From Clostridium sp. 1001271B_151109_B4 (GTDB lineage: Bacteria > Bacillota > Clostridia > Clostridiales > Clostridiaceae), in NCBI RefSeq assembly GCF_015670405.1, contig NZ_JADPBQ010000016.1, forward strand, positions 19,528 to 83,527: a DNA stretch of 64,000 nucleotides, in the 5' to 3' direction. The position numbers and the translations under genes are program-made. Shown in pieces: positions 43,605 to 52,241 of the stretch. How positions within the stretch are numbered: position 1 is the stretch's first letter; each line of letters begins with the position of its first letter. Under the pieces are notes generated by a model. The model did not search any database. It saw nothing but the letters and a program-made list of their open reading frames with translations, and was not told the origin of the DNA.

Positions 43605-44240
43605 TTAATGAATTTCTTTTTTTGAAAATCTATTACATGTAATAAAATAAGACATAAGTAGTACTGTAATTGCAATTAATATTCCTAAAATAGTTAATAT
43701 TGTAGGATTTAAAGTTATATTAATTTCAGATAGTATGTCTAGTAATGCAGTAGAAAATACTATAGGAATCATAGCAATAAACATAAGAACGTATCTACCA
43801 TTTTCAAATCCTAGTAAAAGGGTAGCTGGCATTAATATTGATGTAAAAAATATACCAATACCAACAGTAGCCAATGGTATAGTATATAATGGCAAAGAAG
43901 AAACTAAATCATTTATTCCTAATATCTTTACACTTACAGATAGAATTGTTGATATTATTACCGCAATAACTGTGTTTAATAAGCAGTATATATATTTAGA
44001 TAAAATATATTCATTTGTTTTAACTGGTAAAGAATATATTAAATAATTCATTTTGCTTCTTTCTTCATAAAAAGTAATTGTATAGGTAGCCATCATTAAA
44101 TACATGGCACCGGCAAAAACAATCATAGTTGGTTGTACAGCAGCAAAGAATATTCCAAGCGCTAAGATAATAAGTAAATTTTTCTTTATAGCTAGTAATG
44201 AATTAAATTGAAGTTTTAGTAAATTTCCAATATTATTCAT
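43605..44240 (-). CDS. ABC-2 type transporter permease (GntR-linked operon)
   Basis: The 211-residue protein has six hydrophobic helices and the pattern TFYEERSKMNYLIYSLPVKTNEYILSKY, typical of ABC-2 permeases of the YtrF/BcrB kind. It is the third gene of an operon behind a GntR repressor and an ATP-binding protein, three bases after the latter. The set resembles antibiotic- or stress-responsive exporters; the substrate is unknown. Confidence 0.85.
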   Translation of the reverse strand: MNNIGNLLKLQFNSLLAIKKNLLIILALGIFFAAVQPTMIVFAGAMYLMMATYTITFYEERSKMNYLIYSLPVKTNEYILSKYIYCLLNTVIAVIISTILSVSVKILGINDLVSSLPLYTIPLATVGIGIFFTSILMPATLLLGFENGRYVLMFIAMIPIVFSTALLDILSEINITLNPTILTILGILIAITVLLMSYFITCNRFSKKEIH

Positions 44241-44243
44241 AAA

Positions 44244-45095
44244 TTACTCCCTCCTAGTGTAATACAATAAAATATCTTCAAGAGTACATTTTTCATAAAT
44301 TGCCTCATCGCCAAAAAGTTCATAAGCTTTTCTTCTATCAGATATTAAACCTTCAAATCCAAAGGCGTATTCTTTTAATGAAATAAATTCATTCTTAATA
44401 CTATTATCAATTAAATCCTTTTTGCTTTTTACAAGTGTATGATTATCTAAAATTTCATCCTTTTCACCTTTAAGAAGTATTTTCCCATTGTATATCATAA
44501 CTATATAATCAGCAGATTTATCTAAATCTGTAGTTATATGAGTAGAGTAAAATACAGTCATATTATCTATTTCCATGTGGTCTTGCATAAGTTCTAAAAA
44601 TTCATTTCTTATTATAGGATCTAAACTAGATGTTGGTTCATCCATTATTAATAATTTTGGATGATGAGATAAAGCCATTATAAGTTCAAATTGTTTTTTT
44701 TGCCCTTTAGATAAATCTTTATACTTTTTAGAGTCATTTATTTGAAATTTATTTATATATTTTTTATATAATTCTTCATCCCAATTAGAATAAAATTTAG
44801 ATATTATTTTATGAAGGTTAACTAATTTACTTTCTTCTAAGAATCCAGATTCATCACCAACATAAGCAATGTTTTCTTTTGTTTTAGTATCTTTATTGAT
44901 ATCGGAATTTAGTATTTTTATTTCGCCAGAATCAGGTTTAATCATTCCAAGCAAAGATTTAATTGTAGTAGTTTTACCAGAGCCATTTGGACCAATAAAT
45001 CCAGTAATATATCCTTTTGGTATATCAAGATTATCTATAGTTAAAGAAAAATTCTTATAATTTTTTTGTAAATTACGAATTTCAATAGAATTCAT
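44244..45095 (-). CDS. ABC transporter ATP-binding protein (GntR-linked operon)
   Basis: The 283-residue ATPase shows Walker A GPNGSGKT, signature LSKGQKKQFELIMAL, Walker B LLIMDEPTSSLDP and the switch His in YSTHIT. The C-terminal 60 residues are the usual exporter extension. It is between the GntR regulator (two-base gap) and the permease. An exporter role is inferred from the set. Confidence 0.92.
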   Translation of the reverse strand: MNSIEIRNLQKNYKNFSLTIDNLDIPKGYITGFIGPNGSGKTTTIKSLLGMIKPDSGEIKILNSDINKDTKTKENIAYVGDESGFLEESKLVNLHKIISKFYSNWDEELYKKYINKFQINDSKKYKDLSKGQKKQFELIMALSHHPKLLIMDEPTSSLDPIIRNEFLELMQDHMEIDNMTVFYSTHITTDLDKSADYIVMIYNGKILLKGEKDEILDNHTLVKSKKDLIDNSIKNEFISLKEYAFGFEGLISDRRKAYELFGDEAIYEKCTLEDILLYYTRRE

Positions 45096-45097
45096 AT

Positions 45098-45472
45098 TTA
45101 TACCTCCTCATAAATACTTTTTAAAATTTCAATACATTCATCAAGTGTTACCCCTAGAGCTTTAGCAGATATTATGACAGCCTCAAGTTTATCTTCCATT
45201 TCAGCCATGGCAGCTTCTCTTAATCTTTCAGAATTTGAACCGGAAACAAAGGTTCCTTTTCCAACAACTGTTTCAATAAAGCCTTCTTTTTCTAGTTCTT
45301 CATAAGCTCTTTTAGAGGTTATGATACTTACTTTAAGCTCTTTTGCTAATGATCTTATTGATGGAAGTGGATCTCCAGGTTTTAAATTTCCATTCAATAT
45401 TTGATTTTTTATTTGAGTTTCTATTTGCTCATAAAGTGCAATTGGTGATGAATTGCTAATTAATATATCCAA
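45098..45472 (-). CDS. GntR-family transcriptional regulator (YtrA/YhcF subfamily)
   Basis: The 124-residue regulator has a winged HTH at about residues 10-75 (PLPSIRSLAKELKVSIITSK, then GFIETVVGKGTFVSG) and a short C-terminal dimerisation helix, the YtrA layout. The start is TTG 45472, seven bases after GGAGGTG. It is first in an operon with the ABC pair and is expected to repress it. Confidence 0.9.
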   Translation of the reverse strand: MDILISNSSPIALYEQIETQIKNQILNGNLKPGDPLPSIRSLAKELKVSIITSKRAYEELEKEGFIETVVGKGTFVSGSNSERLREAAMAEMEDKLEAVIISAKALGVTLDECIEILKSIYEEV

Positions 45473-45493
45473 GTGTTCACCTCCGTGTATAAG

Positions 45494-45514
45494 TGTATAT
45501 ATATATTATATACA
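45494..45514. promoter_or_regulatory. Candidate GntR operator
   Basis: TGTATA at 45494-45499 and TATACA at 45509-45514 form an inverted repeat just upstream of the GntR start, within a likely promoter. YtrA-type repressors bind such palindromes and regulate themselves. The AT richness makes chance similarity possible. Confidence 0.4.
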
Positions 45515-45574
45515 TATAATATCAATTTGATGATTAATAGTTAATGTAGTTTTGGAAAAATATTACAAAACAAA

Positions 45575-45607
45575 AAGAGATTAGTTTACTAAATAAAATA
45601 ATCTCTT
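45575..45607 (-). terminator. Terminator of the 54-residue protein gene
   Basis: AAGAGATTA (45575-45583) pairs with 45599-45607; the minus strand ends in TTTTTG. Confidence 0.7.
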
Positions 45608-45653
45608 AACTTTAAATATCCTAGAATTTATAAATATGAAGATGTTATAGGGT

Positions 45654-45818
45654 TTAGTCATCACTGCAAACGCAAATTGAGTTTTGCAATGCTATATATT
45701 CCTCTTTACTTAATGATTTAATATATTTATCAAAATGATCATCAGAACAAAAATAACCTATTTTATTTTCTAAAAAACTTTTATCTAAAGTTTTTTTGCA
45801 ATATAAACAGTGTTTCAT
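45654..45818 (-). CDS. 54-residue putative zinc-binding protein
   Basis: The ATG at 45818 has a strong GGAGGT site eight bases upstream. The product (MKHCLYCKKTLDKSF, GYFCSDDHFDKYIKSL, SICVCSDD) has a CxxC pair and a CxxxH pair, as in TRASH/YHS-like or short zinc-finger proteins. A terminator follows at 45575-45607. Its function is unknown. Confidence 0.7.
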   Translation of the reverse strand: MKHCLYCKKTLDKSFLENKIGYFCSDDHFDKYIKSLSKEEYIALQNSICVCSDD

Positions 45819-45864
45819 TTTATTTACCTCCAATATATGTTAGTGTGAAAAATTTGCTTATATA

Positions 45865-46740
45865 TTATTCAAATTTATGATTAAATAATGAAATATTTTT
45901 TCCAATGATTATGCATTTAGAATTAGCACCATGACCAATTTCTTCTGTTTTAGCAATTGGTAAATTAGGATTATCTATTATACTTACTACTAATTCTTCA
46001 ATAGTAGGAGTTATATTATTTTCTTGCATTTTACTAAAGGTGCCTAGTATTAGCCCTTGAATTTTATCAAATACTCCCATTTGCTTAAGTTGATTTAAAA
46101 AGGCAGACATAAGTCCAGCTTCTCCACCCATACTTTCTAAAAGTAAAACCTTATCTGTAAAGTCAGGCATATATTTAGTACCAGCTAACTTTAAAAGACA
46201 ACGAATATTTCCACCAACAACAATTCCTTCTATTTTTAAACCTTGAATAAAGTTATAAGAAAAGTTAAATAAATCATCCTCATTATTAAATAAGCTATTA
46301 GTAAAGTTAGAAATCTGATTTTCACTATCTGAAGATATAAGATTTCTTATTTGATAAAGATAAACAGGTTTTTTAGTTTGAGAATAAATAGAATTTAAAA
46401 CCGTAGTTAAATCACTATAACCAAAGAAGGGTTTAGGATTTTTAGATATATAATCATAATCTAAATAATCTAAAACCTCGTTTGCAAGATCACCACCAGA
46501 GATATCAAAGATAGCTTTTATTTCATTATTTTTATATAAATCCATAAAGGCTTTTCCCTTATCTTTAGCAGGGCCATTAAATGGAGATGTGGTTTCATAT
46601 ATGTAGTTACTACAAATAGGATTTAAGTTTAACTGTTTTAAGGTTTCTAATAAATTATCAATTTTAGATTTATTAGCTATAGGCTGTCCATTTGAACAAG
46701 CAACTATAGCAACTTTATCATTTTTATTTAATATAGACAT
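45865..46740 (-). CDS. S66-family LD-carboxypeptidase / MccF-like peptidase
   Basis: The 291-residue protein shows the S66 layout: VAIVACSNGQPI near the start, the nucleophile Ser in FFGYSDLTTVLN (about residue 114), Glu in LLESMGGEAG and His in EIGHGANSKCIIIG. Family members trim peptidoglycan peptides or inactivate microcin C-type nucleotide peptides. No signal peptide is seen, so it is cytosolic. The start follows GGAGG. Confidence 0.9.
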   Translation of the reverse strand: MSILNKNDKVAIVACSNGQPIANKSKIDNLLETLKQLNLNPICSNYIYETTSPFNGPAKDKGKAFMDLYKNNEIKAIFDISGGDLANEVLDYLDYDYISKNPKPFFGYSDLTTVLNSIYSQTKKPVYLYQIRNLISSDSENQISNFTNSLFNNEDDLFNFSYNFIQGLKIEGIVVGGNIRCLLKLAGTKYMPDFTDKVLLLESMGGEAGLMSAFLNQLKQMGVFDKIQGLILGTFSKMQENNITPTIEELVVSIIDNPNLPIAKTEEIGHGANSKCIIIGKNISLFNHKFE

Positions 46741-46971
46741 AATTTTTCCTCCATTATAAGAATTAATTTATATTATAGTAGCACTAGGAAGTTGAAACTT
46801 CAATTAAATTAAATGATTATAAATTAGTCTACATATGAAGTATGGAATTAATGAGCTTTGCATTAATATAGTGTGTGAAATAAATTATTGGCCAATAAAA
46901 TTAAAATTAATCAAAAACTTAGTTAATAACCTGCTCTTAACTTAATAATATATAAGGGGAGGTGTTTTAAT

Positions 46972-47670
46972 GTGATAAAAGATATAGTGTTATATTTAGA
47001 AGATTTGAATTTTGTATCTATAATTCTTAGACTTACTATGGCTGTGATTTTTGGTGGGATAATTGGCTATGGAAGAGAGAGGGAAAGAAGACCAGCAGGT
47101 CTTAGAACTCATATACTAGTATCTATTGGAGCAACTCTTGCGATGATAACAAATATTTATATGTATAAAATATATAATGGATATACTGATCCAACTAGGC
47201 TTGGAGCGCAAGTAATAAGTGGTATTGGTTTTTTAGGTGCTGGTACTATTATAGTAACCGGAAAAAATAAAGTAAGAGGATTAACAACAGCTGCAGGTCT
47301 TTGGGCATGTGCATGCATGGGACTAGCTATTGGGGCAGGATTTTATTCAGGAGCACTTATTGGGTGTTTATTTATTTCAGCGGTTACGGTTGCTCTTGCA
47401 AATATTGATAAAAAAATTAATAGAAATTCACGCAATATAACATTGTATATCTTAGTAAATTCAACTACAGCAGCATCAAATTTATTACAGGACATACAAA
47501 GTAAAAATGTAAAAATTAGTGATATAGAAATAAGTAATAATAATGTATCATCTAATGATTTGATAGGAATTTTGCTTGGACTTAAGATATCAAGAGAAGT
47601 ATGCCATTATGACTTTATAGAATCCATTAAAAATAAAAATGAAGTTATTTTCCTTCAAGAAATAAATTAG
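46972..47670 (+). CDS. MgtC/SapB-family membrane protein
   Basis: The 232-residue protein has five helices (residues 1-140) carrying the MgtC signature GYGRERERRPAGLRTHIL and QVISGIGFLGAGTI, then a soluble C-terminal part (about 155-230). The start is GTG 46972 after GGGGAGG; the ATG at 46970 is out of frame and stops at once. Family members affect Mg2+ homeostasis, and in some pathogens survival in host cells. Confidence 0.9.
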   Translation: MIKDIVLYLEDLNFVSIILRLTMAVIFGGIIGYGRERERRPAGLRTHILVSIGATLAMITNIYMYKIYNGYTDPTRLGAQVISGIGFLGAGTIIVTGKNKVRGLTTAAGLWACACMGLAIGAGFYSGALIGCLFISAVTVALANIDKKINRNSRNITLYILVNSTTAASNLLQDIQSKNVKISDIEISNNNVSSNDLIGILLGLKISREVCHYDFIESIKNKNEVIFLQEIN

Positions 47671-47703
47671 GAAAAAATTAAAGTGATTTAGAGATTACAT
47701 AAT

Positions 47704-47750
47704 AACTGTTGAAAACTGAATTATAGTAAGTTTTCGACAGTTTATTTTAT
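47704..47750 (+). terminator. Rho-independent terminator
   Basis: AACTGTTGAAAACT (47704-47717) pairs with 47729-47742 with one G-U and is followed by TATTTTATG. Confidence 0.75.
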
Positions 47751-47875
47751 GTTATAATTAATTAATGTTTTGTATAAGTAAAAGGAATAAAGGAGAAGAT
47801 ATGAGATGAAATTAGATATTGTTTGAATAGCAAAATAAAAGTTTAGGGAGAGAAATATAATAGGGGAGATTAAAT

Positions 47876-48415
47876 ATGTATTATTCAACAAGATATTCAT
47901 CACCATTAGGAGCAATAACAATAGCTAGTGATGGAGAAAATTTAATTGGATTATGGATAGAAGGCCAAAAGTATTTTGGTGGTACTGTATCTGAGGATAT
48001 GATTGAAAATAATGATTTAAATATATTTGTAATAACAAAAAAATGGTTAGATAGATATTTTGCAGGAGAAAAACCTAAGATTAGCGAATTACAATTAGCT
48101 CCAAGTGGAGGAGAGTTTAGAAAGCTAGTATGGGATATTTTATGTGAGATACCATATGGAGAGATCACCACTTATGGGGAAATAGCAAAAAAAGTAGCTT
48201 TTAAAATGAATAAAAAAAGCATGTCAAGTCAAGCTGTTGGCGGTGCTGTAGGACATAATCCAATATCTATTATTATTCCCTGTCATAGGGTTATAGGTGC
48301 AAAGGGAAATCTTACTGGATATGCTGGAGGAATTGATAAAAAAATAGGATTACTTGAGCATGAGGGAGTAGATACTTCTAAACTTTTTATACGAGAAAAG
48401 AGGAAATCTTATTAG
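47876..48415 (+). CDS. ogt: Methylated-DNA--protein-cysteine methyltransferase
   Basis: The 179-residue protein has the methyl-acceptor motif IIPCHRV with Cys136 and the HTH stretch GEITTYGEIAKKVAF. It repairs O6-alkylguanine and O4-alkylthymine by irreversible transfer to its own Cys. AGGGGAG precedes the ATG. It stands alone. Confidence 0.95.
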   Translation: MYYSTRYSSPLGAITIASDGENLIGLWIEGQKYFGGTVSEDMIENNDLNIFVITKKWLDRYFAGEKPKISELQLAPSGGEFRKLVWDILCEIPYGEITTYGEIAKKVAFKMNKKSMSSQAVGGAVGHNPISIIIPCHRVIGAKGNLTGYAGGIDKKIGLLEHEGVDTSKLFIREKRKSY

Positions 48416-48454
48416 AATTACACTGTAGAGAGTTAGATTTATGTTAAAGATATA

Positions 48455-48498
48455 AAGTTAAAAGCCTTGATATTAAATAATATCGAGGCTTTTAACTT
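48455..48498. terminator. Terminator between ogt and convergent tRNA-Leu
   Basis: AAGTTAAAAGCCTTGATATT (48455-48474) pairs with 48479-48498 over 20 positions with one G-U and a 4-base loop. It can serve both sides. Confidence 0.82.
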
Positions 48499-48512
48499 GT
48501 TAGATATATAAT

Positions 48513-48595
48513 TGGTGCCGGCAGTGGGAATCGAACCCACACGGTTGCCCGCATGATTTTGAGTCATGTGCGTCTGCCAGTTCCGCCATGCCGAC
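48513..48595 (-). tRNA. trnL: tRNA-Leu (anticodon CAA)
   Basis: The 83-base gene includes an encoded CCA at 48513-48515. The acceptor stem is GTCGGCA/TGCCGGC (one U-G), the anticodon stem CATGA/TCATG holds loop CTCAAAA with CAA as anticodon, and there is a long variable arm and a GGGTTCGAATCCC T arm. The long variable arm and anticodon fit leucine. Confidence 0.97.
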
Positions 48596-48613
48596 CTAAT
48601 TAATATATACATA

Positions 48614-48642
48614 ATATTACCATGGTGTAGTGAAAATGTCAA
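48614..48642 (-). promoter_or_regulatory. Promoter of tRNA-Leu
   Basis: The minus strand reads TTGACA (48642-48637), a 17-base spacer and TAATAT (48619-48614), a near-consensus sigma-A promoter. The tRNA starts 19 bases after the -10. Confidence 0.85.
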
Positions 48643-48790
48643 TATATTTTAGTTCAAAAATGTGGAAAAAATTTAAAGTGAAAATATTAAACAATGAATA
48701 ATTTAATAAAATTTAGAACATGTTGTAGGATTTTAGCATATATTGCTCATATGATGATAGAACTACGAATAATGAAAGGGATACAAAGGT

Positions 48791-49609
48791 ATGGAATGGT
48801 TTATGGGCTTAAGTCCAATTATACAAGGTTTAGTGGCTACAATATTTACATGGGCGATAACAGCACTTGGAGCATGCTTAGTATTTTTCTTTAAGACTGT
48901 TGATAAAAGAATATTAAATTGTATGCTTGGATTTGGAGCAGGGGTTATGGTAGCCGCAAGTTTTTGGTCATTATTAAATCCTGCGATAGAATTGTGCTCA
49001 GAGCTTGGGTACAGCCAGATTATATTGCCATCAATAGGATTTTTTGCAGGGGGTATATTTATAATATTAGCTGATAAAATGATGGATAGATATTCTTATG
49101 GCGTAATAACTGAAAGTGATGAAATAGCAAGGGACTCAGTGGTGAAAAAGTATAAGAAGAGTATATTACTAGTAGTTGCAGTAACTCTTCATAACATACC
49201 AGAGGGATTAGCAGTTGGGGTAGCTTTTGGGGGAGTAGCAGCAGGTATACCATCAGCGACAATAGGAGCAGCAATAAGTTTGGCTTTAGGAATAGGGCTT
49301 CAAAATTTTCCGGAGGGCGCAGCAGTTTCGCTACCTTTAAGAAGAGAAGGATTATCTAGGAAAAAAAGTTTCTTTTATGGACAAGCATCAGGAATAGTTG
49401 AACCAATAGCAGGAGTCTTAGGTGCTATAGCAGCAATTAGTGTTAGAAGTATGTTGCCATTTTTTTTAGCGTTTTCAGCAGGAGCTATGGTGTCAGTTGT
49501 AGGTTCAGAATTATTACCAGAGGCGTCTATTGAAAATAAAGGATTAACAACTATAGGATTGATATTAGGATTTATAACAATGATGGTATTAGATGTAGCG
49601 CTAGGATAA
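48791..49609 (+). CDS. ZIP-family metal transporter
   Basis: The 272-residue protein has eight helices and the ZIP metal motifs HNIPEGLAVGVAFG (helix 4) and NFPEGAAVSLPLRREG (helix 5). It would import divalent metals such as zinc or iron. An acidic loop follows helix 3. The ATG at 48791 has a modest AAAGG site; MEWFMGL also offers an internal ATG. Fur-like boxes lie downstream but face another unit. Confidence 0.9.
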   Translation: MEWFMGLSPIIQGLVATIFTWAITALGACLVFFFKTVDKRILNCMLGFGAGVMVAASFWSLLNPAIELCSELGYSQIILPSIGFFAGGIFIILADKMMDRYSYGVITESDEIARDSVVKKYKKSILLVVAVTLHNIPEGLAVGVAFGGVAAGIPSATIGAAISLALGIGLQNFPEGAAVSLPLRREGLSRKKSFFYGQASGIVEPIAGVLGAIAAISVRSMLPFFLAFSAGAMVSVVGSELLPEASIENKGLTTIGLILGFITMMVLDVALG

Positions 49610-49631
49610 GTGAAAATAAAGAAATAGTAAA

Positions 49632-49657
49632 AGGATGACACTGAAGTGTATCATCCT
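49632..49657 (+). terminator. Hairpin after the ZIP gene
   Basis: AGGATGA (49632-49638) pairs with TCATCCT (49651-49657), with an extra CAC/GTG pairing across a small bulge. It lacks a T run, so termination strength is unclear. Confidence 0.5.
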
Positions 49658-49713
49658 AATTACATAAGCTTTGATAGAAAGTTTGTTTCGAGAGTTAAAA
49701 TTTTATAGGAAAA

Positions 49714-49866
49714 TTATTCATCGTAGCATTCAGAAGAAGCAGCATGTATAGATATGAACATTTCCTTACCAGGTTCATATCTAGCTTTAGTTCTAGCTTC
49801 TTCATTAGATTTTAAGTTTGGAGCAAATCCATCCTCATCGCCAACACCAGTTGAGTAATTTTTTGT
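49714..49866 (-). pseudogene. C-terminal remnant of an unidentified, formerly Fur-controlled gene
   Basis: A 50-codon frame with no start ([20 protein letters not shown], then [15 protein letters not shown]) ends at TAA 49714-49716. An in-frame TAA closes it upstream at 49867-49869. Directly before it on the minus strand is a good promoter (TTGCCA, 18 bases, TATACT) with Fur-like boxes, so a deletion has joined a promoter region to the tail of a gene. I do not recognise the protein. Confidence 0.6.
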
Positions 49867-49870
49867 TTAA

Positions 49871-49885
49871 TGAAAATTATTATCA
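49871..49885. promoter_or_regulatory. Fur-box-like site
   Basis: TGAAAATTATTATCA differs from the 7-1-7 Fur consensus TGATAATNATTATCA at one fixed position. It lies just downstream of the minus-strand promoter that precedes the gene remnant. Confidence 0.6.
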
Positions 49886-49935
49886 ATACATTTGCTTTTA
49901 GTATATCAAAATAGGTAAATATATGGCAAGATAAA

Positions 49936-49950
49936 TGATAATGATTATTA
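49936..49950. promoter_or_regulatory. Fur-box-like site
   Basis: TGATAATGATTATTA matches the Fur 7-1-7 consensus except for one position. It lies just upstream of the minus-strand -35 and about 90 bases before the promoter of the GGGtGRT operon, so it could affect either. Confidence 0.6.
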
Positions 49951-50039
49951 ATTTCATTTTAGAAGAGTTTTCTTAAGGAAATATTTTCAAAAAATAATAA
50001 TAAAAATTAGCAATATGATAAAAAAATCTAATTTTAATA

Positions 50040-50068
50040 TTGTTACAGATTGATTCATCTGTTATTAT
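50040..50068 (+). promoter_or_regulatory. Promoter of the NifU-like/GGGtGRT operon
   Basis: TTGTTA (50040-50045) and TATTAT (50063-50068) are separated by exactly 17 bases. Transcription would begin about 50075, giving a leader of about 115 bases. Confidence 0.65.
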
Positions 50069-50074
50069 ATAGAA

Positions 50075-50189
50075 GTAGGATAGATTTATGCCCTGCGGGG
50101 TAAATCTTGACCCAGTTAGGTACGGTCTAGATATTTACATATATTTAAGACAAGCTATAACTAATATTAATTAGGGAGGAATAAATATA
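50075..50189 (+). promoter_or_regulatory. Structured 5' leader, candidate cis-regulatory RNA
   Basis: AGATTTA (50082-50088) pairs with TAAATCT (50101-50107), with an inner CCC/GGG stem around TGC. A second stem GACC/GGTC (50109-50112 with 50124-50127) encloses CAGTTAGGTAC. The segment 50081-50130 is clearly more GC-rich than its surroundings. I cannot match it to a known riboswitch class. A transcription or translation control element is inferred. Confidence 0.45.
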
Positions 50190-50882
50190 ATGATGTATTC
50201 AAAAGAAGTTGAAGAAATGTGCGTTGTTGCTAAAGGCGCTAATCATGCATGTGCTCCAATTCCAGTTGAAGGAAAATGGGTACAAGCTACACAAATATCA
50301 GATATTTCAGGGTTAACTCACGGAATAGGTTGGTGTGCACCTCAACAAGGAGCTTGTAAATTAACTTTAAATGTTAAAGGTGGAGTTATCCAAGAAGCAT
50401 TAGTTGAAACAGTTGGATGTTCAGGAATGACTCACTCTGCTGCTATGGCTTCAGAAATATTACCAGGAAGAACTATATTAGAAGCTTTAAACACAGATTT
50501 AGTTTGTGATGCTATAAATACAGCAATGAGAGAATTATTCTTACAAATCGTATACGGAAGATCTCAAACTGCTTTCTCTGAAGGTGGATTACCAATCGGA
50601 GCTGGTTTAGAAGACTTAGGTAAGGGGTTAAGATCACAAGTAGGTACTACTTACGGAACTCTTGATAAAGGACCAAGATATTTAGAAATGGCAGAAGGAT
50701 ACATTACTAAAATCGCTTTAGATGCAGATAATGAAATCATCGGTTATAAGTTCGTTCACCTAGGAAAAATGATGGAAATGATCGGTAAAGGAATGGATGC
50801 TAATGAAGCATTAGAAAAAGCTGCAGGACAATACGGAAGAGTTGCTGACGCTGTTAAATTAATCGATCCAAGACACGAATAA
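50190..50882 (+). CDS. NifU-like iron-sulfur cluster assembly scaffold protein
   Basis: The 230-residue protein is of the IscU/NifU-like type that accompanies GGGtGRT proteins: CAPQQGACKLTLNVKGGVIQ, then VETVGCSGMTHSAAMASEIL, supplies candidate cluster Cys. Codon use is richer in C-ending codons than elsewhere in the window, which suggests high expression. GGGAGG precedes tandem ATGs at 50190 and 50193. It is 21 bases before its partner gene. A role in Fe-S assembly is a family inference. Confidence 0.85.
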   Translation: MMYSKEVEEMCVVAKGANHACAPIPVEGKWVQATQISDISGLTHGIGWCAPQQGACKLTLNVKGGVIQEALVETVGCSGMTHSAAMASEILPGRTILEALNTDLVCDAINTAMRELFLQIVYGRSQTAFSEGGLPIGAGLEDLGKGLRSQVGTTYGTLDKGPRYLEMAEGYITKIALDADNEIIGYKFVHLGKMMEMIGKGMDANEALEKAAGQYGRVADAVKLIDPRHE

Positions 50883-50903
50883 TTTGTAAGGAGGAATTTA
50901 ATC

Positions 50904-51902
50904 ATGGCATTATTTGAAAGTTATGAAAGAAGAATAGGACAAATCACTCCAGTATTAGAAAAATACGGAATGAAAACATTAGAAGATGCTAAAGCTGTAT
51001 GTGATGCATACGGAATAGATCCATATACAATCGTTAAAGAAACTCAACCAATCGCATTCGAAAATGCTGCTTGGGCTTACGTTTTAGGTGCTGCAATCGC
51101 TATAAAGAAAGGTTGCACAAAAGCTGCTGACGCTGCTGAAGCTATCGGAGAAGGGTTACAAGCTTTCTGTATTCCAGGATCTGTTGCTGACGATAGAAAA
51201 GTTGGTTTAGGACACGGAAACTTAGGGGCTATGCTTTTAAGAGAAGAAACTAAATGTTTCGCATTCTTAGCAGGACACGAATCTTTCGCTGCTGCTGAAG
51301 GTGCTATCAAAATAGCTGAAAAAGCTAACAAAGTAAGAAAAGAACCATTAAGAGTTATCTTAAACGGTCTTGGAAAAGATGCTGCTAAGATAATTTCAAG
51401 AATCAATGGATTTACTTATGTTGAAACTAAATTTGACTTCTTCACTGGTAAATTAGAAGTTGTTAATTCAAAAGCTTACTCTAACGGGCCAAGAGCTAAG
51501 GTTAACTGCTACGGTTCAAACGACGTTAGAGAAGGTGTTGCTATAATGCATCACGAAGGAGTTGACGTATCAATCACTGGTAACTCAACTAACCCTACAA
51601 GATTCCAACACCCAGTTGCTGGAACATACAAGAAAGAATGTATCGAATTAGGTAAGAAGTACTTCTCAGTTGCATCAGGTGGTGGTACTGGTAGAACTCT
51701 TCACCCAGATAACATGGCAGCTGGTCCAGCTTCTTATGGTATGACTGATACTATGGGAAGAATGCACTCAGATGCTCAATTCGCTGGTTCTTCATCAGTT
51801 CCTGCTCACGTAGAAATGATGGGATTAATCGGTGCTGGTAACAACCCAATGGTTGGTATGACAGTTGCTGTTGCTGTTGCTGTAGAAGAGCACGCTAAAT
51901 AA
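50904..51902 (+). CDS. GGGtGRT protein
   Basis: The 332-residue protein is named for the motif SGGGTGRTLHPDNM at about residue 259, which is present, followed by GPASYGMTDTMGRMHSDAQF and a Gly/Ala-rich end. The family occurs in anaerobes, often next to a NifU-like protein as here; its function is unknown. Codon bias again points to strong expression. AAGGAGG precedes the ATG, and a strong terminator follows. Confidence 0.92.
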   Translation: MALFESYERRIGQITPVLEKYGMKTLEDAKAVCDAYGIDPYTIVKETQPIAFENAAWAYVLGAAIAIKKGCTKAADAAEAIGEGLQAFCIPGSVADDRKVGLGHGNLGAMLLREETKCFAFLAGHESFAAAEGAIKIAEKANKVRKEPLRVILNGLGKDAAKIISRINGFTYVETKFDFFTGKLEVVNSKAYSNGPRAKVNCYGSNDVREGVAIMHHEGVDVSITGNSTNPTRFQHPVAGTYKKECIELGKKYFSVASGGGTGRTLHPDNMAAGPASYGMTDTMGRMHSDAQFAGSSSVPAHVEMMGLIGAGNNPMVGMTVAVAVAVEEHAK

Positions 51903-51940
51903 TATATTTATAAGTATTTACTTATAAAAAAGTTTAGTAA

Positions 51941-51988
51941 AAAAGAGTCTTATATGAACTTATTAGAGTTTCATATAAGGCTCTTTTT
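51941..51988 (+). terminator. Strong rho-independent terminator
   Basis: An 18-base stem (51941-51958 with 51970-51987) with one G-U ends in a T run. It closes the GGGtGRT operon. Confidence 0.88.
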
Positions 51989-52001
51989 CTGTTAAAGATA
52001 G

Positions 52002-52241
52002 AAGAATACGGGTATTGAAGTAGGAAGTAAAGGACAAGCAAAGAGTGGATTATTAAACTTATCTAATTAATTAAATAAACTAGCTAAAAAAGAAAAGTTA
52101 AAAAGTGATATTGATGAACTTAATATAATAATTTACAAATTAAATAATCTTATATATTCAAGTAGAAATTATAAGTATTTAGTGAATAGTTTTGGTTCAA
52201 ATAATTATTATTTTATGTTAGTATTTCAAAAGTTTCAGTAG
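52002..52241 (+). pseudogene. Decayed coding region, unidentified
   Basis: One frame reads NTGIEVGSKGQAKSGLLNLS, then TAA, then LNKLAKKEKLKSDIDELNII and on to a TAG at 52239-52241. It has gene-like composition with a coiled-coil character but no start. It may be the remains of a gene; no family is recognised. Confidence 0.35.
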
